Of a stretch of DNA of 64,000 bases, positions 24,991-33,122 are shown one piece after another (the stretch's first letter is position 1; each line of letters starts with the position of its first letter). A model generated the notes under the pieces. It searched no databases. It saw nothing but the letters and a program-made list of their open reading frames with translations, and was not told where the DNA came from. Both the position numbers and the translations under genes were made by a program. This stretch comes from an uncultured Corynebacterium sp. (GTDB taxonomy: Bacteria > Actinomycetota > Actinomycetes > Mycobacteriales > Mycobacteriaceae), in contig NZ_CALUCS010000001.1 in NCBI RefSeq assembly GCF_943914615.1, forward strand, positions 62,001-126,000, in the 5' to 3' direction.

Positions 24991-25379
24991 ACCTGTTCTG
25001 GCTGGACGTTTAGGCACTACGCCACCCGGCAGCACCGAGGCTCGACGACGAAAGCGTCCCGTCGGGCGGCGCAAAGCTGCTCGGGAAGGGGATCGGCATC
25101 AGTCTGCTGAGCCCGAAGGTGTTCCTGCTGTTCCTGGCATTGCTGCCTCAGTTCACCAACTCGAGCGCTGCCTGGCCAGTCGGTGCGCAGATGGTCGCAC
25201 TCGGCCTGCTGCACGTGGTGAACTGTGCAGTGGTGTACTTCGCTGTCGGCTACGGGGTTAGCGCGGTACTCACGAAGCACCCGACAGCGGCGAAATGGGT
25301 AGGCATCGCCTCCGGGGCCGTCATGATCCTGCTCGGGGTGATCTTGGTTGGCGAAAAAGTGATTGAGCTGGCAACGTAG
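24981..25379 (+). pseudogene. LysE/RhtB-family exporter remnant (5' truncated, nonsense mutation)
   Basis: The frame reads GALYLFWLDV, a TAG at 25011, then ALRHPAAPRLDDESVPSGGAKLLGKGIGISLLSPKVFLLFLALLPQF and the last helices of a LysE/RhtB exporter. The stop replaces what is normally a Gln or similar codon in the conserved segment. The N-terminal third is missing. A GTG at 25119 could start an 86-residue fragment with two helices. It faces away from the phzF remnant at a junction near 24981-24990, so a deletion probably fused two truncated genes. Confidence 0.82.
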
Positions 25380-25404
25380 TCCGGCACCACAACCGCGACA
25401 TGCG

Positions 25405-25665
25405 CTAACGCATGTCGATCACGCCGGTGCCGACCTCGATGTTCTTGGTGCGGGAGGCGATCGCGGATAGCAAGGGCATGGGGGCCGCCTGCTGGGGTGC
25501 GAAGTGGTGGACGCGGAAGTAGGCGCCGTTCACTCCCAGGCGGTCGGCTTCTACTGCGAGCTCGATTGACTGGTGCAGCATGTCGCGGGCGCTGAGCATG
25601 TGCGGGTGCGCGGGCTGGGGGTTGAGGGAATAGTGGCCGAAGCTAAGGAATCCGAAGGCTTTCAT
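25405..25665 (-). pseudogene. LLM-class flavin monooxygenase gene, N-terminal part (split by insertion)
   Basis: It encodes 86 residues starting MKAFGFLSFGHYSL and continuing through ELAVEADRLGVNGAYFRVHHFAPQQAAPMPLLSAIASRTKNIEVGTGVIDMR. This is the first strand/helix set of a luciferase-like TIM barrel. A TAG in the inserted segment ends it at DMR, precisely where the C-terminal half at 20901-21713 resumes. TACGCT lies 6 nt before the ATG, so the promoter still appears intact and a useless fragment may be made. Confidence 0.88.
25409..25416. repeat. Right 8-bp direct repeat (target-site duplication)
   Basis: This second copy of CGCATGTC marks the right boundary of the inserted segment. Confidence 0.85.
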
Positions 25666-25819
25666 GGTGCTAGCGTACGTGAGAATAGTTGATGTATCAA
25701 CTATATGGTGTGGGCTGGATTGGTAGAGCTGGGGCAGTGGAGTGGAAAGCGCAGCCTGTATGGGGGGCGATACATATGGCGCCGGTATAACATTGATTGT
25801 TCTTTCGTGATTTAGAGGG

Positions 25820-27379
25820 GTGTTTGGTTTGGCAGCTGAAGGGTTGAGTGCTGAAAGTTCGAGCGCTGCAGTGATGAGGAGTACAGAAGATCCGGACCGG
25901 TATCGGCCGGACCCGTCGCTGAAAGTTGCGCTGACAACCCCGCGGATCCTGGTTCGGGAAATGCTCGCCGGGCTAGTGGTGGGGCTGGCGCTGATCCCGG
26001 AGGCGATCTCTTTCGCCGTTATCGCTGGCGTGGATCCGAAGGTGGGGCTCTTCTCGGCTTTCGTCATGGCGGTCACCATTTCCTTTGTGGGCGGTCGCCC
26101 GGCCATGATTTCCGCTGCGACGGGTGCGGTGGCGCTGGTGGTCGCACCAATTGCTCGGAACTATGGCATGGACTATCTGATCGCTACTGTGATGTTGGCG
26201 GGCGTGTTCCAGATCGTGCTGGCGGTTCTGGGAGTTGCGAAGCTAATGCGCTTCATCCCGCGGAGCGTAATGGTCGGGTTCGTGAACTCCCTGGCTATCT
26301 TGATCTTTTCCGCGCAGATCCCGGAGCTCATTGATGTGCCTTGGCTGGTTTACCCGCTGGTGGCCCTGGGGATTTTGCTGCTGGTGTTTTTCCCGAAGTT
26401 AACCACGGCCATTCCAGCGCCGCTCGTTTCCATCGTGGTCGTCACGGTGCTGGTGGTGGTCTGTTCCATTTCTGTGCCGACGGTGGGCGACAAGGGTGAG
26501 CTGCCACGCAACCTGCCGGAGCTGTTCATCCCCCAGGTGCCGTGGACGTTGGAGACGCTGCAGATCATCGCGCCCGTGGCTTTCGCGATGGCGCTGGTGG
26601 GGCTGATGGAGTCTCTGATGACGGCGAAGCTGGTGGACGAGATCACCGATACCCACTCCAACAAGACGCGCGAGAGCTTCGGCCAGGGCATTGCAAACAT
26701 TACTTCCGGCCTTTTCGGCGGAATGGGCGGCTGTGCGATGATCGGCCAGACAATGATCAACGTGAAGGCGTCGGGCGCGAGGACTCGCATTTCTACCTTC
26801 ATGGCGGGCGCTTTCTTGATCTTCCTGCTGCTGGTGCTGGGGGACATCGTGGCGATCATTCCGATGGCGGCGCTGGTCGCGGTGATGGTCATGGTCTCTG
26901 TGGGCACTTTCGACTGGCACTCGATTAAACCGTCGACGTTGAAGCGGATGCCGAAGAGCGAAACCTTCGTGATGGTGCTCATCGTTGTGGTGGTTGTGGC
27001 CACCCATAACCTGGCGATTGGTGTGGTGGCGGGTGTGCTGACGGCGAGCGTGATGTTTGTGCGCCGTGTGGCCCATCTGATCGATGTACGGCGCGAGGTT
27101 GATGACGCCGTAGCTTTGGTCCGCTACACGGTCGAGGGACAGCTGCTGTTTGCGTCTAGCAACGACCTCACCACGCAGTTTGAGTATGCGCAGGACCCAG
27201 ATCGGGTTGTTATTGATTTTTCTAAGTCCAACATTTGGGATGCTTCTTCGGTGGCTGCGCTAGACACCATTGAGAACAAGTACAGGCAGCGTGGTAAGAC
27301 GGTGGAATTTGTGGGTATGAATGAGTTCTCCTCGGCATTCCATACGCGCCTGACGGGCGAGCTGGGCGGCGAAGGCTAG
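25820..27379 (+). CDS. SulP-family anion transporter with STAS domain
   Basis: This 519-residue member of the SLC26/SulP family has an N-terminal membrane domain of 10-14 helices. It has the family opening (EMLAGLVVGLALIPEAISFAVIAGVDPKVGLFSAF), ISAATGAVALV and GQGIANITSGLFGGMGGCAMIGQTMINVKASGARTRIS. The C-terminal STAS domain from about residue 430 ends with VVIDFSKSNIWDASSVAALD. It may carry sulfate or bicarbonate; close relatives in actinobacteria have been linked to both. The start is uncertain: GTG 25820 sits on the AGAGGGG site, while TTG 25829 has better spacing. It overlaps ogt by one base. Confidence 0.88.
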   Translation: MFGLAAEGLSAESSSAAVMRSTEDPDRYRPDPSLKVALTTPRILVREMLAGLVVGLALIPEAISFAVIAGVDPKVGLFSAFVMAVTISFVGGRPAMISAATGAVALVVAPIARNYGMDYLIATVMLAGVFQIVLAVLGVAKLMRFIPRSVMVGFVNSLAILIFSAQIPELIDVPWLVYPLVALGILLLVFFPKLTTAIPAPLVSIVVVTVLVVVCSISVPTVGDKGELPRNLPELFIPQVPWTLETLQIIAPVAFAMALVGLMESLMTAKLVDEITDTHSNKTRESFGQGIANITSGLFGGMGGCAMIGQTMINVKASGARTRISTFMAGAFLIFLLLVLGDIVAIIPMAALVAVMVMVSVGTFDWHSIKPSTLKRMPKSETFVMVLIVVVVVATHNLAIGVVAGVLTASVMFVRRVAHLIDVRREVDDAVALVRYTVEGQLLFASSNDLTTQFEYAQDPDRVVIDFSKSNIWDASSVAALDTIENKYRQRGKTVEFVGMNEFSSAFHTRLTGELGGEG

Positions 27380-27903
27380 TGGCAGGGCTAGCGGCAGGGC
27401 AAGTGGGCGGGGTAGTGCTGAAGTTTGATGCGCTGAAGTCTGAGGTCTTCCCCGGAGGTGAGCTGTTGGCGCTCGCTACGGAACGGGGATTGGTGGCCAT
27501 AGAGTTTGCGCACTTGTGGCAGGGGCGGGAACTGCCGGCTGCCGAGGGTGCGGCCGCTCAGCATTTGGAGGAGGCCGCAAGGCAGCTGGAGGAGTACCTC
27601 GCGGGAGAGCGACGAGAGTTCACCGTGCCCGTGGACTTCAGTGGCGTGACCACTCCTTTCCGGCGCCGGGCGACGGAGGCCCTGGCACAGATCCCGTACG
27701 GGGAGACCATTACGTATACCCAGCTGGCGGCTCTGGCGGGCAATCCGCGTGCCGTGCGTGCCGCAGCTTCGGCGTGTGCACGTAACCCCCTGCCGATCCT
27801 GTATCCGTGCCACCGGGTTATCCGCAGCGACGGGAGCCTCGGCGAGTACCGGGGTGGCGCGGAGACCAAGCGGGCGCTGCTGGAGATGGAGCGCGCGCTC
27901 TAA
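27379..27903 (+). CDS. ogt: Methylated-DNA-[protein]-cysteine S-methyltransferase
   Basis: This suicide repair protein removes methyl groups from O6-methylguanine. The 174 residues contain the DNA-binding helix IPYGETITYTQLAALAGNPRAVRAA and the acceptor cysteine in LPILYPCHRVIRSDGSLGEYRGG. The N-terminal domain is short and lacks the Ada zinc cysteines, so it is the Ogt type. The GTG start overlaps the stop of the SulP gene (TAGTG), so translation is coupled to it. Co-expression with an anion transporter has no obvious functional reason. Confidence 0.94.
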   Translation: MAGLAAGQVGGVVLKFDALKSEVFPGGELLALATERGLVAIEFAHLWQGRELPAAEGAAAQHLEEAARQLEEYLAGERREFTVPVDFSGVTTPFRRRATEALAQIPYGETITYTQLAALAGNPRAVRAAASACARNPLPILYPCHRVIRSDGSLGEYRGGAETKRALLEMERAL

Positions 27904-27912
27904 TTTCGCACG

Positions 27913-29238
27913 TTAACTTCGCGCATTCACCTCCGGGGACCACATGTAGGAACTGTGGGCGTCGGTCTCTCCGCGACTCATGAGGTAGAGGTCCAGGATT
28001 CGGCCCCAGCCGTAGCTGCTCCAGCTGCCAGAGTCAGGGGTGGCGGAGTCTGAGCCGCCGGAGTTAGGGGCAAAGTCTGGCGACGCGGGATCCTTACCGT
28101 GCACTCCAAAGCCCGAGGTGGTGGTCAGCCGGATCATGTCGCCGGGCACATGTTCGTTGATGACTTGGCCGTGACTGCCCTGTGCGTCTGGCCGTTCGTC
28201 CGGCTGTGTGTTTAGCTGCAGATCCTCGGCGTGGAGTGCGTGTACGCCGGGACTGCCCCAGAAGCGCACCTCGTCGGCGGTGAGCCCCTCGCTCCCCTTG
28301 GCGGCGGCCTCCCCGACCACGACCGAACCGTAGCTATAGCCCACCACCTGTAGCTTTGCGTCAGGGTTTCGCTCGCGCAGCTGGCGCTGGTGCTCTCGTA
28401 GCGCGGTGGCGCCCTCCTTCGCCGGCGCTTGGGAGATCGCGCCGGGCAGATCCCCCGGAGCCGAGTAACCGTGCCAGGCCACCACCGCCACGTTCCTGCC
28501 GTGCGCCGCCGCATCCGCGGCCGTCGCCCGCGCCCACGCCTCGGTGCGTACATACGCGTCCGCGCTGCTCGACCCCACGCCGCTGACCAGCGTAATCACC
28601 TCATCGACACTCTCGACATCGCCCACCGTCACTACCGGCCCGTGCGGCGTATCGACCCTCTGCACCGGAGGCAGGTTCTGGGGACCCTTTGTTAATGACG
28701 CCTCCTCGACCTCACCTACCCCAACATCACTTCGGGGTGACGTGACCGTGCCACTGATCGCGGAGATTGCAGTGCCGGACACCCGATCCAGCACACTGGC
28801 AAGCTGGAGAGCTCCGCGCAGAATATTGGTCAGCACCAGCGCCAGGTTCTGCGCGGCCTCGCCAATGCCGGGGATGAGGGCAAGGTGGCGGGCAGAGACT
28901 TCCCCGTCTTGGTGCACTGACATCAATGCCCCGCGAGCCAACCCCACGGTTGTGCGCACCACAGACCGGGTGGGGCCCAGAACGTCGGCATGGGTGCCCG
29001 CCAGCTGCCCGATGGTGCTGCTGCTGAAACCGGCGGTATCCAGTTGATTCGCGGCCGAATCGGTGGCGTGGCCGGCAGCATCCGCGGCCTGCCCGGACCA
29101 GTCCGCGCCCCACTTGGACTGTTCCCGGGCATTCGCCGCGTGGCGGGATGTCTTGTCGCCATTGCGGGTGAAGAGATCGGCGGCGGAGCGCAAGGCCTCT
29201 ACGTTTGCGCCTTTAAGGGCGTCCACGGTGACTGTCAT
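27913..29238 (-). CDS. Alpha/beta hydrolase with WXG100-like N-terminal region (DUF1023)
   Basis: This 441-residue protein has an N-terminal helical segment (residues 1-170) resembling ESX-substrate helical hairpins, with QSKWGADWSG near residue 41. A DUF1023 alpha/beta-hydrolase domain follows. The nucleophile is the serine in VVGYSYGSVVVGEAA; VAWHGYSAPGDLPGA and FWGSPGVHAL are typical, and a histidine in SGFGVHGKDP may complete the triad. The C terminus is Ser/Asp/Pro-rich. It overlaps the preceding small gene by 4 bases (ATGA), so the two are coupled. This pairing is typical of proteins linked to type VII secretion in mycolata, but no ESX genes are in the window and no signal peptide is visible. 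Confidence 0.82.
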   Translation of the reverse strand: MTVTVDALKGANVEALRSAADLFTRNGDKTSRHAANAREQSKWGADWSGQAADAAGHATDSAANQLDTAGFSSSTIGQLAGTHADVLGPTRSVVRTTVGLARGALMSVHQDGEVSARHLALIPGIGEAAQNLALVLTNILRGALQLASVLDRVSGTAISAISGTVTSPRSDVGVGEVEEASLTKGPQNLPPVQRVDTPHGPVVTVGDVESVDEVITLVSGVGSSSADAYVRTEAWARATAADAAAHGRNVAVVAWHGYSAPGDLPGAISQAPAKEGATALREHQRQLRERNPDAKLQVVGYSYGSVVVGEAAAKGSEGLTADEVRFWGSPGVHALHAEDLQLNTQPDERPDAQGSHGQVINEHVPGDMIRLTTTSGFGVHGKDPASPDFAPNSGGSDSATPDSGSWSSYGWGRILDLYLMSRGETDAHSSYMWSPEVNARS

Positions 29239-29561
29239 CGGCTAGCCCCCGCGAAGGCATCGGAGCCGTCGGTGTCGGCGACGGTTACGTTGTCGGCGTA
29301 GACGCCGATGGTGCGGCCCATGTTCGACAGCTGGCGGCCGAACCCAGTGAATGCTGCGTGGAGCCTGTCGGCGGCCGTGGCGATGGCCCGCGTGGTGGCG
29401 CCGCCCGGAATGTCCGGTGCGGATGCGTTGGCCACCGAATAGCCGGCTGAGGCGCACTGCACTCCGTCCTCGTTAATCACCTCGCAGCGCCCATGGACCG
29501 CTGCGTTATCCAGCGCCATTGTGTCCAGATAATCCAAAAATCCCATCGTTGAAGAGTTCAC
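29235..29561 (-). CDS. Small helical protein encoded with the DUF1023 hydrolase
   Basis: This 108-residue protein starts at GTG 29561, which has an AGGGGG site 6-7 nt upstream; the longer frame to 29672 runs through the divergent promoter and is rejected. It contains two cysteines (HGRCEVINEDGVQCASAGYS) in a possible disulfide hairpin. A predicted helix follows (TTRAIATAADRLHAAFTGFGRQLSNMGRTIGVYADNVTVAD), like the second helix of WXG100 or PE-type partners. The 4-base overlap with the hydrolase gene suggests the products act together. I do not recognise the family. Confidence 0.7.
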   Translation of the reverse strand: MNSSTMGFLDYLDTMALDNAAVHGRCEVINEDGVQCASAGYSVANASAPDIPGGATTRAIATAADRLHAAFTGFGRQLSNMGRTIGVYADNVTVADTDGSDAFAGASR

Positions 29562-29724
29562 GTGCTTACCCCCTGGAGATCGCGACCTGCTTTCTGGGAG
29601 TGAGTGTAAGGAGGCTAGGGGCGTCAAAAAAGAAAAATTTTTCGGGGGTGTGGATAACTCAGCTTTATCCACAGGGGCAGCGAGATGCCGTGATGAAAAG
29701 GGGGCGGGATGTCGGCAATGTCGC

Positions 29725-29730
29725 TAGGGT
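29725..29730 (+). promoter_or_regulatory. -10 box for leaderless nitrilase-like mRNA
   Basis: TAGGGT lies exactly 7 nt before ATG 29738. Confidence 0.55.
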
Positions 29731-29737
29731 GGACTGT

Positions 29738-30664
29738 ATGCGTATCGCTGTCATCCAGATGAAAGCCGAACCGGACGTGGAAGCCAATCTGGCTCGCATC
29801 CTGAAGTACATCGCGTCCGGCGCGGCAAACGGTGCCGACCTGGTCGTTTTCCCCGAAGCGGCCATGTTCCCCTTCGATAGCGGGCGGCTGGATACCGTCG
29901 CCCAACCGCTGGATGGGCCCTTCGCCCAGGCGATTATCGACACGGCCAAGAAGCACGGCACCACCGCCGTCGTCGGCATGTTCACCCCGGCCGATACGGT
30001 CTACCGCACCCCGAGCGGGCAGCTGGTGGAGGAGCAGCCCAGCGACTCCCCGGAGGCCAACCAGTTCCGCCGGGTGAACAACACCCTGCTGGTCGCGGGG
30101 CCGGACTACGTGACGCACTACGACAAGATCCACACCTACGATGCCTTCGGCTACCGTGAATCCGATACCGTCAAGCCGGGTAAGCGCCGGGTAGTCATCG
30201 ACGTCGGCGGCGTGGGCGTGGGCCTGGCCACTTGCTACGACATCCGCTTCCCCGGCCACTTCGTGGCGATGGCAGCCGTGGGCGCGAAGGTGATGGTTGT
30301 GCCCTCTAGCTGGGCTGATGGCCCGGGCAAGCTGGAGCAGTGGCGCGAGCTTACAGCGGCTCGCGCGCTGGATTCCGCCAGCTACCTGATCGCCGCGGGC
30401 ATGGCGCGCCCGGGCTCGCCGGAGCGCTACGGTACTGCGGATGGGCCCACCGGCATCGGCCACTCCGTGGCGATCGGACCGAACGGCGCCCGGCTGGCGG
30501 AGACCGGCTACGCCGCCCAGGTGCTGACCATCGACATCGACCCGAACTACGTGGACAAGGTCCGCAAGAACCTGCCCGTGCTGGAAGGCCACTACACCGA
30601 CCGCGAGCTCGGCGTGGGAGTCGATCTGGTCGGTGACGTGGAGGAAGCTCAGCAGCTGAAGTAG
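29738..30664 (+). CDS. Carbon-nitrogen hydrolase (nitrilase superfamily amidase)
   Basis: This 308-residue amidase of the Nit/omega-amidase type shows the complete Glu-Lys-Cys triad. The Glu is in VVFPEAAMFP, the Lys in YDKIHTYDAFGYRES and the Cys in LATCYDIRFPGHF. A second conserved Glu is in GPGKLEQWRELTAARALDSA. The start is the ATG after TAGGGT-N7, which removes 73 upstream codons of the longer open frame. The substrate is unknown; deaminated glutathione or omega-amides are likely for this subgroup. It converges with the reductase gene, whose stop is 20 bp away across a short tandem duplication. Confidence 0.88.
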   Translation: MRIAVIQMKAEPDVEANLARILKYIASGAANGADLVVFPEAAMFPFDSGRLDTVAQPLDGPFAQAIIDTAKKHGTTAVVGMFTPADTVYRTPSGQLVEEQPSDSPEANQFRRVNNTLLVAGPDYVTHYDKIHTYDAFGYRESDTVKPGKRRVVIDVGGVGVGLATCYDIRFPGHFVAMAAVGAKVMVVPSSWADGPGKLEQWRELTAARALDSASYLIAAGMARPGSPERYGTADGPTGIGHSVAIGPNGARLAETGYAAQVLTIDIDPNYVDKVRKNLPVLEGHYTDRELGVGVDLVGDVEEAQQLK

Positions 30665-30683
30665 CTAGGTTACGTCGAAGCAG

Positions 30684-31898
30684 CTAGGGCACGTCGAAAC
30701 GCAGCTGCTCGCGTTCCGCGCCGGCGCGGAGGAAAGCCTCCACGGTGTGGCGCTTCATCTCTGGGCCACCTGTAATCAGCACCTCGGCATCGCGCCACGA
30801 ACCGCGCTCGGCGGCCACATCCCCCACCAGGCCGCGCGCCGTGTAAGCCTCGAAGTCCTCCGGTGCGGGCGCATCCTCCTGCACCACCAGGTACAAATCC
30901 AGCCAATCGAAGGCATCCTCGAAGCCCACCAGGCCCTGCCACTCGTAAAGTTCATCAGAGTTCTGCGCGCCGAAGAACAGCTGCACCATCGGCGGGCGCT
31001 CCTCCGACTGGATGAGGTCCAGCAGAATAGCCCGCACCGGCGCCAGACCCGTGGACCCGGCCACCATCACCACCGGCTTCTCGCCCGAAATCTGCAGGTC
31101 GCCATATGGATTGGCCACCACCCACTGCTCGCCGGGCTGGGAGCCCTCCACGATCGCGCGAGAAAACGGCCCGACAGCACGGACGTGAAACTCCACCAAA
31201 CCGTCCTCGTTAAAAGGAATCGCCGGGGAAAGCGCCCGCCACAGCTGCGGAGTATGCGGCGTGCGCACCTCCACATGCTGGCCGGACCAATACGGCAACG
31301 GCGGATCCATCTGCGTGCGGATCACGGCGATGGCGTCACAAGGATGAAGCACCTCGAGCACCTGTGCGGCCGAGGTCGCAGGCACATCGGCTTCCTCGTC
31401 CTCGAGCGCACCGTAGGCAAGCAAGCTACATCCGAGGTTGATTGTGTCGCTGAGCTTTTTTGTGACGCCCATATACTCCCCAACAGCCTCCACCAACGCG
31501 GACTCTAGCGCCTCATAATGCTGAGAACCCACGCCGAACTTTCGGAAATCCCGGCCGGTAGCGACCAGGAACTCGGCTTGGTCGGTGGCGAATTCACCGC
31601 CGGGGGTGATGCCGCGCAGGACGAAGCGGATGGTGCGGTCCAGGTAGGCCTCGTCCAGCTCCATCGTCTGAGCGAAATCCGGGGTGGGGTTGGCGTACTC
31701 GGCGCCCGCGACGTGCGGAAAGTGCACGGTCATGGGCTTGGGATCCATTGCGTGCAGCTTTGCGCGGGTGAGCTGGACCAGGTCGTGGCGGTGTTCTTCA
31801 ATGAGCGCGAGGAACTCTGCGAAGCTGTATTCGTCGGACGAAGAGTGGCGTGCCACGAACTCGAAGTCTCCTTGTTCTACAGGGGCGGGCTGAGGCAA
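30684..31898 (-). CDS. Flavohaemoglobin-like oxidoreductase with degenerate globin domain
   Basis: This 404-residue protein combines an N-terminal globin-like domain (to about residue 160) with an FAD-binding domain (YWSGQHVEVRTPHTPQLWRALSPA) and an NAD-binding domain (KPVVMVAGSTGLAPVRAIL, VLITGGPEMKRHTVEAF). The domain order matches flavohaemoglobin. In the globin F-helix region, FLVATGRDFRKFGVGSQHYEAL, the proximal histidine of the RHxxxGV pattern appears replaced by Phe, so haem binding is doubtful. It would then act as a flavin reductase. The best start is a TTG at 31898, which is weakly supported. No partner gene is adjacent. Confidence 0.78.
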   Translation of the reverse strand: MPQPAPVEQGDFEFVARHSSSDEYSFAEFLALIEEHRHDLVQLTRAKLHAMDPKPMTVHFPHVAGAEYANPTPDFAQTMELDEAYLDRTIRFVLRGITPGGEFATDQAEFLVATGRDFRKFGVGSQHYEALESALVEAVGEYMGVTKKLSDTINLGCSLLAYGALEDEEADVPATSAAQVLEVLHPCDAIAVIRTQMDPPLPYWSGQHVEVRTPHTPQLWRALSPAIPFNEDGLVEFHVRAVGPFSRAIVEGSQPGEQWVVANPYGDLQISGEKPVVMVAGSTGLAPVRAILLDLIQSEERPPMVQLFFGAQNSDELYEWQGLVGFEDAFDWLDLYLVVQEDAPAPEDFEAYTARGLVGDVAAERGSWRDAEVLITGGPEMKRHTVEAFLRAGAEREQLRFDVP

Positions 31899-31961
31899 CC
31901 GGGTGAGGGGCCGGTTGGTTGCTCCTCATTGTCGCACCCGAACCTGTGAATTGGAACTCCC

Positions 31962-33065
31962 CTATTGGAAAGCAGGATTGCCGAGCTGTTGCGGGGCTGT
32001 GTGGTACTCGATTGGGGTATCGGAGAAGTTGATTGGGTTGCGGACGCTCCGCATGCCCTCGACCTCGACGATCGGATCCAGGCCTAAGGATTCTGCGAAC
32101 TCGAAGGCCTGTTTGATGTTGTTCACCGGACCGGCGGGGACCCCGGCGACACGCAGCTTCTGGAACCACTCCTGGGCACCAGCCTGTGCCAAAGCACCTT
32201 CGATGATCTCGGCCAACTCGGCACGGTGAGCGACACGGTCGCTGTTGGTGGCGAAACGGGCGTCATCAATAAACTCCTCGAGCCCCAGCACCCGACAGGT
32301 CCGGTGATACAGCGAGTCGTTGCCCGCGGCGATGGCGAGGTCTCCCTCCTGGGTTTTGAAGACCTGGTAGGGGGCGATGGACGGGTGAGTGTTGCCCATC
32401 GCCTTGCCAATCACACCCGCGCCGACGAACGCGCTGGCCTGGTTGGCCAGAGAAGACAGCAGGGTGTGCAGCAGGTTGATCTCGATGTGCTGGCCCTTGC
32501 CGGTGGAGGTGCGGGAGTGCAGGGCGGCGAGGATGCCCATGCCCATGTGCAGGCCGGTGAGGACATCCACCAGCGCCACGCCGACCTTGACCGGGTGGCC
32601 CTCCTCGCCGTTGATGGACATGAGGCCACCGACGGCCTGCACCATCAGGTCGTAGCCGCCGATGTCCGCACCTTTGCCGGAGCCAAAGCCGGAGAGGGAG
32701 GCGTAAATCAGGCCTTCGTTGTGCTGGCGGAGGGTTTCGTAGTCCAGACCCATGCGCTCCATAGTGCCGGGGCGGAAGTTCTCCACCAGGATGTCGGCTT
32801 CCGCGGCGATACGGCGGGCCTGCTCGCGACCCTCGTCGGTGGAGAGGTCGATTTCCACGGACTTCTTGTTGCGGTTTACGCCGGCGAAGTAGGTGGACAT
32901 GCCTTGCGCGTTGACGGGCGGTGCCCACGAGCGAGTGTCGTCGCCGACGCCCGGACGCTCGATCTTGATGACCTGTGCGCCCATGTCCGCCAGCATCATG
33001 GTCGCGTAGGGGCCGGCGAGGACGCGGGAGAAATCAGCCACGACGATGCCTTCGAGGGGACCCAT
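31962..33065 (-). CDS. Class III CoA-transferase (CaiB/BaiF), probable glutarate CoA-transferase
   Basis: This 367-residue family III enzyme contains LEGIVVADFSRVLAGPYATMMLADMGAQVIKIERPGVGDDTRSW, VNRNKKSVEIDL and DILVENFRPGTMERMGLDYE. The catalytic Asp is in IGGYDLMVQAVGG near residue 150. AGAAAGGAA precedes the ATG. It lies 57 bp downstream of gcdH on the same strand. In other bacteria and in animals a CoA-transferase of this family (SUGCT) makes glutaryl-CoA from glutarate and succinyl-CoA for glutaryl-CoA dehydrogenase. The same role is inferred here, but other dicarboxylates are possible. Confidence 0.88.
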   Translation of the reverse strand: MGPLEGIVVADFSRVLAGPYATMMLADMGAQVIKIERPGVGDDTRSWAPPVNAQGMSTYFAGVNRNKKSVEIDLSTDEGREQARRIAAEADILVENFRPGTMERMGLDYETLRQHNEGLIYASLSGFGSGKGADIGGYDLMVQAVGGLMSINGEEGHPVKVGVALVDVLTGLHMGMGILAALHSRTSTGKGQHIEINLLHTLLSSLANQASAFVGAGVIGKAMGNTHPSIAPYQVFKTQEGDLAIAAGNDSLYHRTCRVLGLEEFIDDARFATNSDRVAHRAELAEIIEGALAQAGAQEWFQKLRVAGVPAGPVNNIKQAFEFAESLGLDPIVEVEGMRSVRNPINFSDTPIEYHTAPQQLGNPAFQ

Positions 33066-33122
33066 AGGTTCCTTTCTGGTTGGGAGTGGGTTGGGGTGGG
33101 GTGAGGCGGGGGTGCGTGGGGC

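Larger units (their letters stand above)
21714..25408. mobile_element. 3.7-kb acquired segment inserted in the monooxygenase gene
   Basis: The segment is bracketed by the 8-bp direct repeats and splits one gene cleanly. It carries an MFS exporter, a TetR regulator, an RraA-like gene and remnants of phzF and lysE genes. There is no transposase, and I find no convincing terminal inverted repeats. The right end does hold CGACATGCG-CTAA-CGCATGTCG (25396-25417), a palindrome formed with the target duplication. It looks like the cargo of a transposon or composite element whose transposase is lost, or a cassette mobilised in trans. Confidence 0.75.

Noticed and set aside
21714..25408. Prophage or integrated plasmid
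   Set aside because: There are no phage, replication, integrase or conjugation genes. The segment is short and flanked by an 8-bp duplication, which fits transposition better.
29562..29672. N-terminal extension of the small DUF1023-partner protein
   Set aside because: It runs through an A/T-rich region between divergent genes. The GTG at 29561 has a good ribosome site and the extension none.
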